Assembly (NCBI GenBank): GCA_036556825.1
Contig: DATBIR010000195.1
Span: 23,310-87,309 of the forward strand
Length of the DNA stretch: 64,000 nt
Origin: JAJKJG01 sp036556825
GTDB lineage: Bacteria > Pseudomonadota > Alphaproteobacteria > Rhizobiales > Beijerinckiaceae
Reading direction: 5' to 3'
Numbering within the stretch: position 1 is the stretch's first letter; each line of letters starts with the position of its first letter. The position numbers and the translations under genes are program-made. The notes beneath the pieces were generated by a model. The model worked only from the letters and a program-made list of their open reading frames with translations, made no database searches and was not told the DNA's origin. Shown one piece after another: positions 17,771 through 26,851 of this stretch.

Positions 17771-18184
17771 CTAGGGAACCGGCGTGTCATCGTGCGCCGA
17801 CCGGAGTTGGAGATCGGCATTCAATCGATGGAATGCCGCCACGATCTGCGAGGGACGATAGGGCTTGCGGAAGAAGAAGCTGCCATGAAGCTGCCGAGGC
17901 TCCTCTGGCATATGTCCGGTCGCGTAGACGACAGGGCGCAAGGGATGGCTCAGGCGGAACTCGTCCGCCACACGCCAGCCGTCGACCACGCCGGGCAGCC
18001 GGATATCGGTGAACAGCCAGTCGATCTGCTGCTTGTCGTTCTGCAGAATGGACAGGGCTTCCTCGCCGTTGTCGACGGCGATCACCTTGTACCCGACCTC
18101 CTCCAGCTCCGTCACAAGGACGTCCCGCACGACGGCCTCGTCTTCGACGATCAGGATCGTGGTCGGCTGACAATCATCACTCAT
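17771..18184 (-). CDS. Single-domain response regulator
   Basis: 137 residues from the ATG at 18184. A receiver domain fills the protein: acidic pocket I-V-E-D-E (~13-16), phospho-acceptor D60 in L-F-T-D-I-R-L-P-G, T/A in Y-A-T-G-H-M, and the conserved Lys in F-F-R-K-P-Y. There is no output domain, so it acts by protein contact, as in CheY-like and DivK-like proteins. The longer frame adds an unlikely N-terminus. No kinase gene is adjacent. Confidence 0.85.
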   Translation of the reverse strand: MSDDCQPTTILIVEDEAVVRDVLVTELEEVGYKVIAVDNGEEALSILQNDKQQIDWLFTDIRLPGVVDGWRVADEFRLSHPLRPVVYATGHMPEEPRQLHGSFFFRKPYRPSQIVAAFHRLNADLQLRSAHDDTPVP

Positions 18185-18408
18185 CAAACCCTCGAATTGC
18201 CCAACCCTGATGATATGGCATGGCGTTGCCGCCGATCGGCCTGGACACAGCCGGAGCAACCGACATCTACGGCCAATCTGGGCGATAGTTCCGACCAGCG
18301 GGATGTTTCTTCACGGTCGGGCGGGCTCATCGGGCGGCATCGTTAATAGAGGATCAACGCTGCCGCGCTAAATTGCCTGTACTGAAGTTGTCGTATCGAG
18401 AGTTGCGT

Positions 18409-19524
18409 ATGTCGAGTTCCGTGTGGCCGGACCTGTCGTGTCTTGCGTCGCTGTCGCGCGACCAGAACCTCGATATGCGGCCCGTGCTTCTTCGGGTGCA
18501 CACCGACTTTTTCGTCGCGGCACCAGCGCGCGACCGCGCCACGATCAAAGCTTTCGAAGCCCTGGCGCTCGGCTTCCTGCCCAGGGTCGATGATGCCACC
18601 GCAGCCATTGTGGCCAAGAAGCTTGCGCCAGTGGCCGACACCCCGCGGGCCGTCGTCGACGCATTGATCCGGCGCGGCGGCGACGCGGCTCGAGCCGTTC
18701 TCGGCTCCTTGGCCCCCGCCAAAACGGCTCCCGAGCAAGAGCTCGAGACGCCGCCGGCGTGCCCTGGCGCGCCTTCCACGGCCGATTTGTCTCCGCCCGA
18801 TGTGTTCGAGCTGCTCGCGCGCAAGAGCGATACCATCGACCTTGCCTTGGCACGCAATTGCCACACGCGTCTCGCCAGACCGGTCCTGCAGGAGCTGGTC
18901 GACCGCGGTCGCGACCGGGCAGACCTCGCCAGGGCCCTTCTGGCCCGCACCGAACTGAGCACGCTCGACGAAGCAATTCTCTACCTGCACGCCGAGGAAG
19001 CGCGTCGAAAGGAGATCCGTTCCAAGCTCGACCCGCTCACCGCCTTCACGGACGGCGGCTTGCCGACCAGGCACGCCGATCAGGATGACGTGGATGCGCT
19101 TCTCCGTTTTGCCAAAGCGGGCGACACATTCGCATTCGGCGAGCGGCTCGCCGCGATGATAGGTCTCGCCGTGGTTCCGATCTGGCTCTTCGATGTCGAG
19201 GCGCGGCGCGAGCTTCTCGCCCTGGCGCTGGTTGCGGCGGGAGTCTCGGACGAGGATCGCGTCCGCATCTTTCTTACGCTCACGCCCGAGATCGCACGCT
19301 CGGTTTCGTGGGTCTTCCGATTGACGGAGCTCGCCAGGACGGTGCGTCCGGCGGTCGCCATGCATCTGGTCGAAGCGGTACTGGGCATCACGATCGATAA
19401 CCGGCCGAGCGGGCGGCACATGCCGGTGATGCACGCCAGCGGCAGCCCGGCTCGCGGAGCCTCATTGGTCCGGGCCGTTTCAGGCAAGCGCTCGCCAGGC
19501 GGGCGCCTTCAGGAGGCAGGCTAG
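18409..19524 (+). CDS. DUF2336 domain protein
   Basis: 371 residues from ATG 18409 (a 383-residue frame is also open). Largely helical, with repeated helix pairs such as R-A-V-V-D-A-L-I-R-R-G-G-D-A-A-R-A-V and L-A-R-P-V-L-Q-E-L-V-D-R-G-R-D-R-A-D-L-A-R-A-L, matching HEAT-like DUF2336 proteins of alphaproteobacteria. The role is unknown; some are near cell-cycle or motility genes. TTAA-N7-TCAA (18343-18357) resembles a CtrA site about 50 bases upstream with one mismatch. Confidence 0.75.
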   Translation: MSSSVWPDLSCLASLSRDQNLDMRPVLLRVHTDFFVAAPARDRATIKAFEALALGFLPRVDDATAAIVAKKLAPVADTPRAVVDALIRRGGDAARAVLGSLAPAKTAPEQELETPPACPGAPSTADLSPPDVFELLARKSDTIDLALARNCHTRLARPVLQELVDRGRDRADLARALLARTELSTLDEAILYLHAEEARRKEIRSKLDPLTAFTDGGLPTRHADQDDVDALLRFAKAGDTFAFGERLAAMIGLAVVPIWLFDVEARRELLALALVAAGVSDEDRVRIFLTLTPEIARSVSWVFRLTELARTVRPAVAMHLVEAVLGITIDNRPSGRHMPVMHASGSPARGASLVRAVSGKRSPGGRLQEAG

Positions 19525-19698
19525 CTCCGACTGCTCGCCCGCGCTGCAGCGCCGCTTCGAAGATCGATTCCTTCAGAGCGGAGCGGTGGCTGCGTCGCTT
19601 GTCTGCGGGCAAGTCCAGGGCAAGCGTTGCTCAGCCACCGGATCGAGTCTGGAACAGCCTTTTTCGGTAAAGCGGCGGCAACTTTGCCGGCTTATCCG

Positions 19699-20049
19699 CT
19701 AAGCGCCGCCTTGCTCAGCGGTGATGTCGAGGAAATGGCGTCCGGCGCGATCCTCGATTTCGATCAGCCAGTAATCCGGATCGAAGCGCCCCTCGCGCTG
19801 CATGCGCTCCTCGATCTCTTGCGGCAGGACGTTCTCGAGCACGGGTGCGAACAGACGCTCCGCGCTGTCCTCGACCAGCGCCTGCGGCGCCGGCCCATAG
19901 AGGGTCGCGGTTCCATCGAGGTGGTCCAGGGTCACGAAGATGGCTCCCGCTTCAGCCGCTCCTCGCCGGCGCAGCACCGCCGAGATGCCCGCGCCGGCGC
20001 AGCGGCGCAGGTGCGCCGAAACCCAGAAATCCGAACGGAGCCGTGCCAC
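19699..20049 (-). CDS. DUF1491 family protein
   Basis: 116 residues: M-A-R-L-R-S-D-F-W-V-S-A-H-L-R-R-C opening, then R-G-A-A-E-A-G-A-I-F-V-T-L-D, L-Y-G-P-A-P-Q and D-P-D-Y-W-L-I-E-I-E-D-R. This is the DUF1491 pattern. Third gene after the sensor kinase and the peptidoglycan-binding protein (18-base gap), an arrangement common in Hyphomicrobiales. Function unknown. Confidence 0.85.
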   Translation of the reverse strand: MARLRSDFWVSAHLRRCAGAGISAVLRRRGAAEAGAIFVTLDHLDGTATLYGPAPQALVEDSAERLFAPVLENVLPQEIEERMQREGRFDPDYWLIEIEDRAGRHFLDITAEQGGA

Positions 20050-20067
20050 CGGGTGAGGTGCTCCTGA

Positions 20068-20715
20068 TCACTCGACCGTCATGCCCGCCTGCGCCGACAG
20101 CTCACGGATGGTGCGCGGGCCCAGCTCACCCGTGGCCGGCAGCCGGCGGTCCCGCTGAAAGCGCTCGAGCGCCTGACGAGTTCCCTGTCCGAGAAGACCG
20201 TCTGGCTTCAGCGGACCATAACCGAGCTTGCTGAGCGCGCGTTGAGCGGACGCCACCACGCGCTGCGGTTCCGCCGACTGCTCGGACGAGCGGGCGCTTG
20301 TGGCCGTTCCCGTGGTCGCATCGGAGGAGCGGATCATCTCGCCGATCGGATCGCGGATTGCGGCGCGCGGAGCTGCTGCCTGCTGCGCGGGTGGAACGCC
20401 GGCGGGGGGTCTGGCGGGAGGTATGGGCGCGAGCGACGGAGGCGGCGCCGCCTCTTGCGGACGCGGGCGGACTGATGGTCCCACGCCCCCCTTGGCGAAG
20501 ATGGGAGCGGGATGGCGCGACGTTTGCAAACTTAGCGCATTGACGACGATGGCCGTCGCGGCGCCGGCGATCACCACAGTGCCGGCAACGGCCCCCGGCC
20601 GCTGGAAGGCGGCGGACAGGAGGCGGAGAACGAGGCCGGGGGAGGAGCGCGACGGGCGCGCGCGCCCGCCCGTGCCGAGATCCCGATCCGACCGTGCTGC
20701 CAAGGCTTGACGCAC
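20068..20715 (-). CDS. Membrane protein with C-terminal peptidoglycan-binding domain
   Basis: 215 residues, GTG start. A basic N-terminus is followed by a membrane helix (~42-62), a Pro/Ala-rich periplasmic linker (~70-145) and a PG_binding_1 domain (A-Q-R-A-L-S-K-L-G-Y-G-P-L-K-P-D-G-L-L-G and later L-E-R-F-Q-R-D). It probably tethers to the wall. Four bases separate it from the upstream histidine kinase, so the two are co-transcribed, hinting that the kinase senses or affects the envelope. Confidence 0.85.
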   Translation of the reverse strand: MRQALAARSDRDLGTGGRARPSRSSPGLVLRLLSAAFQRPGAVAGTVVIAGAATAIVVNALSLQTSRHPAPIFAKGGVGPSVRPRPQEAAPPPSLAPIPPARPPAGVPPAQQAAAPRAAIRDPIGEMIRSSDATTGTATSARSSEQSAEPQRVVASAQRALSKLGYGPLKPDGLLGQGTRQALERFQRDRRLPATGELGPRTIRELSAQAGMTVE

Positions 20716-20719
20716 CGCT

Positions 20720-22570
20720 CTACCCCACTCTCGCGGCCTGCAACTGCGGTCGCGGACGCGCTATCGCACGGATGCGCACAGGCGCAGCCGTTTGCGTCGT
20801 GCCCCTGCCGCAGTCAATCGGAAGGCTGACGATTACCGACGTGCCATCGCCGGGAGCGCTTTCGATGGTAAGCGTACCTCGGTGCAAACCGACAAGGCCG
20901 CGTACCACCGTCAGGCCGAGGCCCGTGCCGTGGTGCCGAGGCGATTGACCGGAGCCGGCCCGGAAGAAGGCGTTGCCCAGCTTGGGCAACGCCTCCCGGG
21001 CGATGCCGATGCCGGTATCGGAAACACTGAACATGATGCGGTCCCGATCGCGATGCAGGGCAACCGTGACGCAACCGCCTCGCGGGGTGAACTTGATGGC
21101 GTTTGACATGAGATTGAGCAGCATCTGCTTGCAGGCGCGCCGATCGGCGACCAGCTCCGGCAGGTCAGGCGCGATGTCGCGCGCGAGCAGAAGCCCGGCT
21201 CGCTTCGCCTCCAGGCTCATGAGATCGCAGCACCCGTGCGCAAGCGCGCCGGCATCGAACGGGGCAGGCACAAAATCGAAGTGTCCGGCCTCGATCCTTG
21301 CCGTGTCCTGAAGCGTGTCCACCACCTGAAGGAGGTGACCGCCCGCCTCGCGAATGATCCGCAGGTAATCGCCGCGACGCCTCTCATCCAGCGCCGGACC
21401 GCTTCCGTTCGCGAGGGCCTCCGAGAAGCCGATCACCGCGTTCAACGGGGTGCGCAGCTCGTGGCCAACTGTCGCCAGAAACTGCCCCTTGGCGGCGCTG
21501 GCGCGCTCCGCCTCTTTTTGAGCGACCTCGACCTCCTCGGCACCCCGCCGATACGCCGAGATGTCCCGGCTGACCGCGACGACGCCGATCTCGCCATCCT
21601 GCTCCACGCGACGCGCGCGCATCTCGGTCCAGATCACATCGTCTTTGTGGTTGCTGGAGACGGTGCCGAGGCGAGGGTGAAACTGGGCATCAGCGGGCGT
21701 TCCGTCGCGCCTATGCAGCCGGAACTGCACGACGACCGGCCGCTCACTCGCCGCCGCGTCGCTGAGCGCCTTGAGAAAGGCAGGCCGGTCGGCAACGTGG
21801 ACGCGCCAGAACAGGCCGCGGCCGAGGAGGGCGTTCGCCGGCGAGCCGCACAGCCGGGCAGCCGCACCGCCGGTCCGAAGCACCTGTCCATTGCGATCGT
21901 GCCAGGTGATCAGGTCGCCATGCGCCTGCAGAAAAGAAAGCTCCTCGACCTCGGGCGCGTGCGGCTGCTCGGGTGCCGCGGCTTCAACGGACATGTGCGC
22001 CGCAGCCTGGGCGAGCGCATGCGCAACCGCCGTGATCAGCAGTAAAGGCTGGACAGCCTCGGCCGCGCCTGCCTCGGCAAAGCGGAAACCACCAGCCATT
22101 TGCAGGGCGACGGGCAGAGCGCCGATCAGGGCCATCGCACCGCTTGCGATCGCCCCCTTGCGCGAACCTGACACGAGTGCTTCCAAAGGGGCCGCAAGCA
22201 GCCAGACGAGCGCCGGGGACGCAATCCCGCCCGAGGCCGCGGCGATCCCGGCGAGTCCGGCGAAGCCGGCAGAGGATATGCCGTAGGCCGTCGCCAGCAT
22301 CCCCGTCCGCGACAGCACCACGGCAGCCGCCATCGGCATCGCCAGGAAGAGAAGAGCAAGGTAGTCGGGGGCCGAGGTCGCTCCCCGGCCTGCCAGGCAC
22401 AGTGGCAGGTACAACGGCACGCAGCCGAGCGCGACCACACCCGCAATCATGCGGGTTCTGATGAAGCGCTCATGCCGGCTGCGCTCGTGAGACTCCCGCC
22501 GAGCGCTCTCGTGAACGAGCGCAGCCAAACGGCCGGCCACCACGGAGACGAGATCAACGATACGCAACAC
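20720..22570 (-). CDS. PAS sensor histidine kinase (DivJ/PleC type)
   Basis: 616 residues, GTG start. About six hydrophobic helices (~40-185) form a membrane domain, followed by a PAS domain (~215-345) and a HisKA domain with G-H-E-L-R-T-P-L-N-A-V-I-G-F (phospho-His H370), then an HATPase_c domain with N-L-M-S-N-A-I-K-F-T (N box), D-T-G-I-G-I (G1) and G-T-G-L-G-L (G2). The multi-pass N-terminus plus PAS and H-box most resemble Caulobacter DivJ/PleC, kinases that act on DivK in the CckA-CtrA cell-cycle circuit; the specific assignment is inference. First gene of an operon with the peptidoglycan-binding and DUF1491 genes. Confidence 0.8.
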   Translation of the reverse strand: MLRIVDLVSVVAGRLAALVHESARRESHERSRHERFIRTRMIAGVVALGCVPLYLPLCLAGRGATSAPDYLALLFLAMPMAAAVVLSRTGMLATAYGISSAGFAGLAGIAAASGGIASPALVWLLAAPLEALVSGSRKGAIASGAMALIGALPVALQMAGGFRFAEAGAAEAVQPLLLITAVAHALAQAAAHMSVEAAAPEQPHAPEVEELSFLQAHGDLITWHDRNGQVLRTGGAAARLCGSPANALLGRGLFWRVHVADRPAFLKALSDAAASERPVVVQFRLHRRDGTPADAQFHPRLGTVSSNHKDDVIWTEMRARRVEQDGEIGVVAVSRDISAYRRGAEEVEVAQKEAERASAAKGQFLATVGHELRTPLNAVIGFSEALANGSGPALDERRRGDYLRIIREAGGHLLQVVDTLQDTARIEAGHFDFVPAPFDAGALAHGCCDLMSLEAKRAGLLLARDIAPDLPELVADRRACKQMLLNLMSNAIKFTPRGGCVTVALHRDRDRIMFSVSDTGIGIAREALPKLGNAFFRAGSGQSPRHHGTGLGLTVVRGLVGLHRGTLTIESAPGDGTSVIVSLPIDCGRGTTQTAAPVRIRAIARPRPQLQAARVG

Positions 22571-22776
22571 TCTTTCGCGACGGCTTGGCCGCGCGCCCCT
22601 CGCCTCAACTCCGACAGTGTCGCAGGAGCCGCTAAATGAACCCTAAAAGCAGGCGCAACGCTTCGTTCATCCTGTCGCCGATTTCCGCCCGCGTGCAGCC
22701 CGTCGGCACTTTCGGTTACATGCGGATTTCGTCATGGTGCCCCGCATCTTCGTCTTGGTATGCGTTCGGCGGTTCA

Positions 22777-23160
22777 ATGTTCACTATCTTGCGCAGCGTT
22801 CTGATCATCGGCGTCATCTTCTATTTCTCACCGGAGCGGCAGGCAGACACCGGGTCTGCGGACGGCGGAACTGGCGGCGACGAGCGCAACCAAGATCTTC
22901 CCGTCGCAATCGATGGCAAAGCTGAAGCAACATGGAGGAGGATGGCCGTCGCTGTGACCGAGGAGGCGGTTCGTACCGCCGTCCAGGACAAGGTCGAGGC
23001 GGCGGGATTCCGGCTCAAGGAATACACGCCCCGGTCCAGCCCGGAGGGCATGACCAAATCCCTGGCCGCCAAGGATGGGCCGCGGCCCCGCGAGGCCGAG
23101 CCGAAGGCTCTTTTGGGGCCGGGCATCCGCTGCGTTTACCGATGCGACGGAACGGAGTAG
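22777..23160 (+). CDS. Small membrane-anchored hypothetical protein (DUF5330-like?)
   Basis: 127 residues from ATG 22777. One helix near the N-terminus (M-F-T-I-L-R-S-V-L-I-I-G-V-I-F-Y-F), then a polar region with A-V-T-E-E-A-V-R-T-A-V-Q-D-K-V and a C-terminal pair of cysteines (R-C-V-Y-R-C). The earlier in-frame ATG at 22636 would add an implausible Ser-rich stretch. The position beside sufE is like that of DUF5330 genes in rhizobia, but I cannot confirm the family. Confidence 0.55.
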   Translation: MFTILRSVLIIGVIFYFSPERQADTGSADGGTGGDERNQDLPVAIDGKAEATWRRMAVAVTEEAVRTAVQDKVEAAGFRLKEYTPRSSPEGMTKSLAAKDGPRPREAEPKALLGPGIRCVYRCDGTE

Positions 23161-23234
23161 CGGCAGCGATCTCGCCACCGGCGGGCGGAACGCCTATATA
23201 GCCTTGTCATCACCAGGGCTGCCGCCGCCGCATC

Positions 23235-23666
23235 ATGCTGCCGACCATTGACGAGATCGTCTCGAATTTCGAGCTGCTCGACGATTGGGACGAGCGCTAC
23301 CGCTACCTGATCGAGCTCGGGCGCATGATGGCCCCCCTGCCGCAGGACGCCTACACGGAGGGCAACAAGGTGCGCGGCTGCGCCAGTCAGGTGTGGCTGG
23401 AGACCCGCATCGATCGGCGCGACGGCGATCCCGTGCTGCATCTGCGCGGCGACAGCGACGCCCATATCGTCCGCGGGCTGATCGCCCTCCTGCTGTCGCT
23501 CTATTCCGGCAAGAGCGCCCCGGATATTCTCGGCACCGACGCGCTCGGCCTGTTCCAGGAGTTGCAACTCTCGGAGCACCTCACCCCACAACGGTCGAAC
23601 GGCGTCAGGTCCATGGTCGAGCGCATCCGCAGCGATGCGCGGGCGGCTCTCGTTCCCTCTGAATAA
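23235..23666 (+). CDS. sufE: SufE family Fe-S assembly sulfur acceptor
   Basis: 143 residues. The protein begins with the I-V-S-N-F-E-L-L-D-D-W-D-E-R-Y-R-Y-L-I-E-L-G-R opening of SufE, and the sulfur-accepting Cys is in K-V-R-G-C-A-S-Q-V-W (about residue 55). SufE takes persulfide from the cysteine desulfurase SufS and passes it to SufBCD. No other suf gene is in the window; unlinked sufE is common in alphaproteobacteria. A GC-rich hairpin follows the stop. Confidence 0.92.
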   Translation: MLPTIDEIVSNFELLDDWDERYRYLIELGRMMAPLPQDAYTEGNKVRGCASQVWLETRIDRRDGDPVLHLRGDSDAHIVRGLIALLLSLYSGKSAPDILGTDALGLFQELQLSEHLTPQRSNGVRSMVERIRSDARAALVPSE

Positions 23667-23670
23667 GCAA

Positions 23671-23692
23671 GGCCCGGCCGCAGGCCGGGCTT
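23671..23692. terminator. Hairpin between convergent sufE and mucR
   Basis: GCCCGGCC / GGCCGGGC stem with a GCA loop just after the sufE stop; only a short T run follows, so termination efficiency is uncertain. It lies between two convergent genes. Confidence 0.5.
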
Positions 23693-23741
23693 CCATGCAG
23701 CCGTTCGGGCGGGCGGCCGCTGCAGGTCTTGTGAATTCCGT

Positions 23742-24170
23742 CTACGAGGCGCGGGCGCGGCGTTTGCGGCGCTGCTGTCCCAGGCCCATCTGCTTGGCCA
23801 GCTGCGAGCGCGCCTTGGCATAATTGGGCGCAACCATCGGATAGTCGGCCGGCAATCCCCAGCGCTCGCGATACTGCTCGGGCGTCATGTTGTATTGCGT
23901 GCGCAGATGCCGCTTGAGGGATTTGAACTTTTTTCCGTCTTCGAGACAGACGATGTAGTCCGGCGTGATGGACTTCTTGACGGGAATCGCGGGTTTCGGT
24001 GCTTCTGCCGGCGCCTCGCTGGCGGTCCCGGCGACCTTCACGAGGGCGAGATGCACATCGTTGATGAGGGACGGCAAATCGCCTGACGGGACAGAGTTGT
24101 TGCTCACATAGGCGGAGACGATATCCGCAGCCAGTTCGATGTAGTTTGGCGAAGCCAGATTGTCGCTCAT
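23742..24170 (-). CDS. mucR: MucR/Ros-family transcriptional regulator
   Basis: 142 residues. MucR/Ros proteins silence AT-rich promoters and control exopolysaccharide, motility and virulence in rhizobia and Brucella. The DNA-binding region is V-C-L-E-D-G-K-K-F-K-S-L-K-R-H-L followed by N-M-T-P-E-Q-Y-R-E-R-W and D-Y-P-M-V-A-P-N-Y-A-K-A-R-S. Compared with Ros (C-L-E-C ... H-L-T-T-H-H) the second Cys is Asp and the distal His pair is Gln-Tyr, so the zinc site is degenerate, as in zinc-less Mesorhizobium paralogues. The N-terminal ~50 residues carry the oligomerisation segment. The basic tail has Q-R-R-K-R-R. Multiple paralogues usually occur per genome. Confidence 0.9.
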   Translation of the reverse strand: MSDNLASPNYIELAADIVSAYVSNNSVPSGDLPSLINDVHLALVKVAGTASEAPAEAPKPAIPVKKSITPDYIVCLEDGKKFKSLKRHLRTQYNMTPEQYRERWGLPADYPMVAPNYAKARSQLAKQMGLGQQRRKRRARAS

Positions 24171-24289
24171 CTTAGTCCGGTCCTTTTCGGCTCTTTAATG
24201 CGCCTCATCTCCAGCAAACGCCGCCCAACGGGGCGATATCTTGACCGATGGCGCCACGCGCGCGGCACAAAGACGGCCCCATTGTGTCG

Positions 24290-24405
24290 GTTTTGATCGA
24301 CTATTCAGCTAAGTCAATCTGCTGCGGGTTGCAAGAATGAATATTTATAAAGTGCAGATTTTTTTCAGAGTTCAACTGAAAGGCAAGACTAAAACCCTTT
24401 GTTGC
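24290..24405 (-). promoter_or_regulatory. AT-rich mucR upstream region with candidate promoter
   Basis: This segment is conspicuously AT-rich in a GC-rich window. On the minus strand TTGAAC (24375-24370) is followed after 18 bases by TTTATA (24351-24346), a plausible sigma-70 promoter about 170 bases before the mucR ATG. MucR/Ros proteins bind AT-rich DNA with T-A steps and repress their own promoters, so autoregulation is likely. The segment also lies upstream of the divergent oligopeptidase gene. Confidence 0.4.
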
Positions 24406-24571
24406 CAAAGTTGACCGCCCTTTTCCGCCGCCACGCGCGACGGCTTGTGAAATGCAGTGGACATTGCCAAATCAGCCCCGGCGCGACGAAGCCCTGATGC
24501 CGCCGCAAGGGGCGCAACATCGTGGTCGCCAAGAGAGTTATTTGGCGCATCGTCCGCCAGGGGATCGATTG

Positions 24572-26704
24572 ATGAGAGCCGAACGTCTGCCGCGGTCACC
24601 TCTGCCGGCTGCCCCCCTGGCCGCAAAAAAACCGCTCGAGACTGTCGTGCACGGGCGGGTCCTGCGGGACGATTACGCCTGGATGAAAGCTGCCAACTGG
24701 AAGGACGTCCTGAAGCGGCCGGAAGCCCTGCCGGCCGATATTCGGGTGCAGCTCGAGGCAGAAAACGCATTCGCGGATGCGGTGCTGCAGGATACCGCCG
24801 CGCTGCGCGGGCGGCTGGTCGCGGAAATGCGTGGGCGCATCAAGGAAGACGATGCATCGGTTCCCGAGCGTGATGGCTCCTTCGCTTATTACAAACGCTA
24901 CCGCGAGGGCGGGCAGCATCCACTCGTCTGCCGCATACCGGCGGATGCGACCACCGACGGGGTTGTCGAAGACGTCTTGCTAGACGGCGACGAAGAGAGC
25001 CGGAACCATCCGTTCTTCGACCTGCACGATGCCGACCAATCGCCGGATCACCGCCTTCTGGCCTGGGCGGCCGATACCAAGGGATCGGAGCTCTTCACCA
25101 TCAAGGTCCGGGACCTCGCCAGCGGGCGCGATCTGGACGAGGAGGTCCATGCCACCACCGGCGAGGCCGTGTGGGTGGGCGACTCGTCGGCCTTCTATTA
25201 CGTCGGCGTCGACGAGAGCCACCGCCCTGTGCGGGTGATGCGTCACCGGCTCGGAACGTCGCAGGACGCCGACGAGCTGATCTACGAGGAAGCCGAGCCT
25301 GGCTGGTTCGTCGCGATCGGGCTGACGCAATCAGACCGCTTCGTCACGGTGTCGATCAACAATCACGAAACCTCCGAGGTGTGGCTCCTCGACCGGGACG
25401 ATCCGCAGGCCGCGCCGTTCCTCGTTGCCCGGCGCGAGGCGCTGGTGCTCTACGAGGTCGAGCACCACGGCGAAGACCTGATCATCCTGACCAATGCGGG
25501 CGGCGCCGAGGACTTCAAGATCGTGACGACGCCGGTCTCGCGGCCGCAGAGCGAGAACTGGCGCGATCTGATCCCGCACCGGCCAGGCGTGATGATCCGC
25601 TTCCACATGGCTCTGGGGCGTCACCTCGTCAGGCTGGAAATGGAGGACGCGAAGCCCCGGATCGTGTCTCGGGAGATCTGGACGGGCGAGGAGCACGTCG
25701 TCGCGTTCGCCGAAGAGGCCTATTCACTCGGCATCAGCCCCGGTTTCGCGTTCGATACCGACACGATCCGCTTCACCTATTCGTCGATGACGACACCCGC
25801 CGAAGTCTACGATTATGACCTGCGCACGCGCGAGCGCCGCCTGCGCAAGCGACAGCAGGTGCCGAGCGGGCACGATCCGGCCGACTATGTCACGCGCCGG
25901 CTGTTCGCTACGGCCCCGGATGGCGAAAAGGTGCCGGTCTCGATCCTGCATCGCCGCGATGCGGCGCTGGACGGATCGGCGCCGCTTCTGCTGTACGGCT
26001 ACGGCGCCTATGGCTTCGCCACCCCGGCGGAGTTCCGCACCAATCCGCTGTCGCTGGTCGACCGCGGCTTCGTCTACGCCATCGCCCATATCCGGGGCGG
26101 CACCGAGAAGGGATGGCGCTGGTATCTGCAGGGCAAGCGTGAGAACAAGCCGAACACGTTCACGGATTTCATCGCCGCAGCCGAGGCCCTGGTGGAGGCG
26201 CACTACACGTCGCGCGGCCGCATCGCTGCGTTCGGAGGCAGCGCCGGAGGCATGCTCATGGGGGCCGTCGCCAACATGGCGCCGCACCTGTTCGCGGGCA
26301 TCGTTGCCGACGTGCCGTTCGTCGACGTGCTCAACACGATGCTCGACGAGGACCTGCCGCTGACTCCTCCGGAGTGGCCGGAATGGGGCAATCCGGGCCA
26401 GGATGAGCGCGCGTTTGCGACCATTCTTTCGTATTCGCCCTACGACAATGTGCGCCCGCAACGCTATCCCGCGGTGCTGGCGCTGGGCGGACTGACCGAT
26501 CCCCGCGTCACCTACTGGGAGCCGGCCAAATGGGTCGCGCGTCTGCGTGCCACGATGTCAGGCGGTGGTCCGGTCCTTCTCAGGATCAACATGGAAGCAG
26601 GTCACGCCGGCGCCTCGGGCCGCTTCGAGCGGCTGGAGGAAGTGGCTCTGATCTACGCCTTCACGATCAAGGCGGTGGAAGGCTTCGAGGAAGTGAGCGT
26701 CTGA
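24572..26704 (+). CDS. ptrB: S9A prolyl oligopeptidase / oligopeptidase B
   Basis: 710 residues from ATG 24572 (AGGGGAT upstream; the frame is open 40 codons earlier). The N-terminal half is a beta-propeller (D-D-Y-A-W-M-K opening, Y-Y-K-R-Y-R-E-G). The C-terminal half is an alpha/beta hydrolase: L-L-L-Y-G-Y-G-A-Y-G, I-R-G-G-T-E-K-G-W-R-W-Y, nucleophile Ser in A-F-G-G-S-A-G-G-M-L-M, T-D-P-R-V-T-Y-W-E-P and the catalytic His in E-A-G-H-A-G-A-S-G-R-F. This is the oligopeptidase B arrangement, which cleaves short peptides after basic residues in the cytosol. Probably ptrB; the symbol is family-based. Confidence 0.85.
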   Translation: MRAERLPRSPLPAAPLAAKKPLETVVHGRVLRDDYAWMKAANWKDVLKRPEALPADIRVQLEAENAFADAVLQDTAALRGRLVAEMRGRIKEDDASVPERDGSFAYYKRYREGGQHPLVCRIPADATTDGVVEDVLLDGDEESRNHPFFDLHDADQSPDHRLLAWAADTKGSELFTIKVRDLASGRDLDEEVHATTGEAVWVGDSSAFYYVGVDESHRPVRVMRHRLGTSQDADELIYEEAEPGWFVAIGLTQSDRFVTVSINNHETSEVWLLDRDDPQAAPFLVARREALVLYEVEHHGEDLIILTNAGGAEDFKIVTTPVSRPQSENWRDLIPHRPGVMIRFHMALGRHLVRLEMEDAKPRIVSREIWTGEEHVVAFAEEAYSLGISPGFAFDTDTIRFTYSSMTTPAEVYDYDLRTRERRLRKRQQVPSGHDPADYVTRRLFATAPDGEKVPVSILHRRDAALDGSAPLLLYGYGAYGFATPAEFRTNPLSLVDRGFVYAIAHIRGGTEKGWRWYLQGKRENKPNTFTDFIAAAEALVEAHYTSRGRIAAFGGSAGGMLMGAVANMAPHLFAGIVADVPFVDVLNTMLDEDLPLTPPEWPEWGNPGQDERAFATILSYSPYDNVRPQRYPAVLALGGLTDPRVTYWEPAKWVARLRATMSGGGPVLLRINMEAGHAGASGRFERLEEVALIYAFTIKAVEGFEEVSV

Positions 26705-26851
26705 CCCGTCGCTTCGCCCCGGCACAGCCGTCGCTCCTGCCGATATCGAGCGGCCAGGGCGGCGTCCGCTTCAGCGGATCGTGCCCTGTCGCCGTGTTTG
26801 AGGCGCATGACCTGTTCGGCGACGCGGCGATGCGCTTTCCCGAAGCATGCC

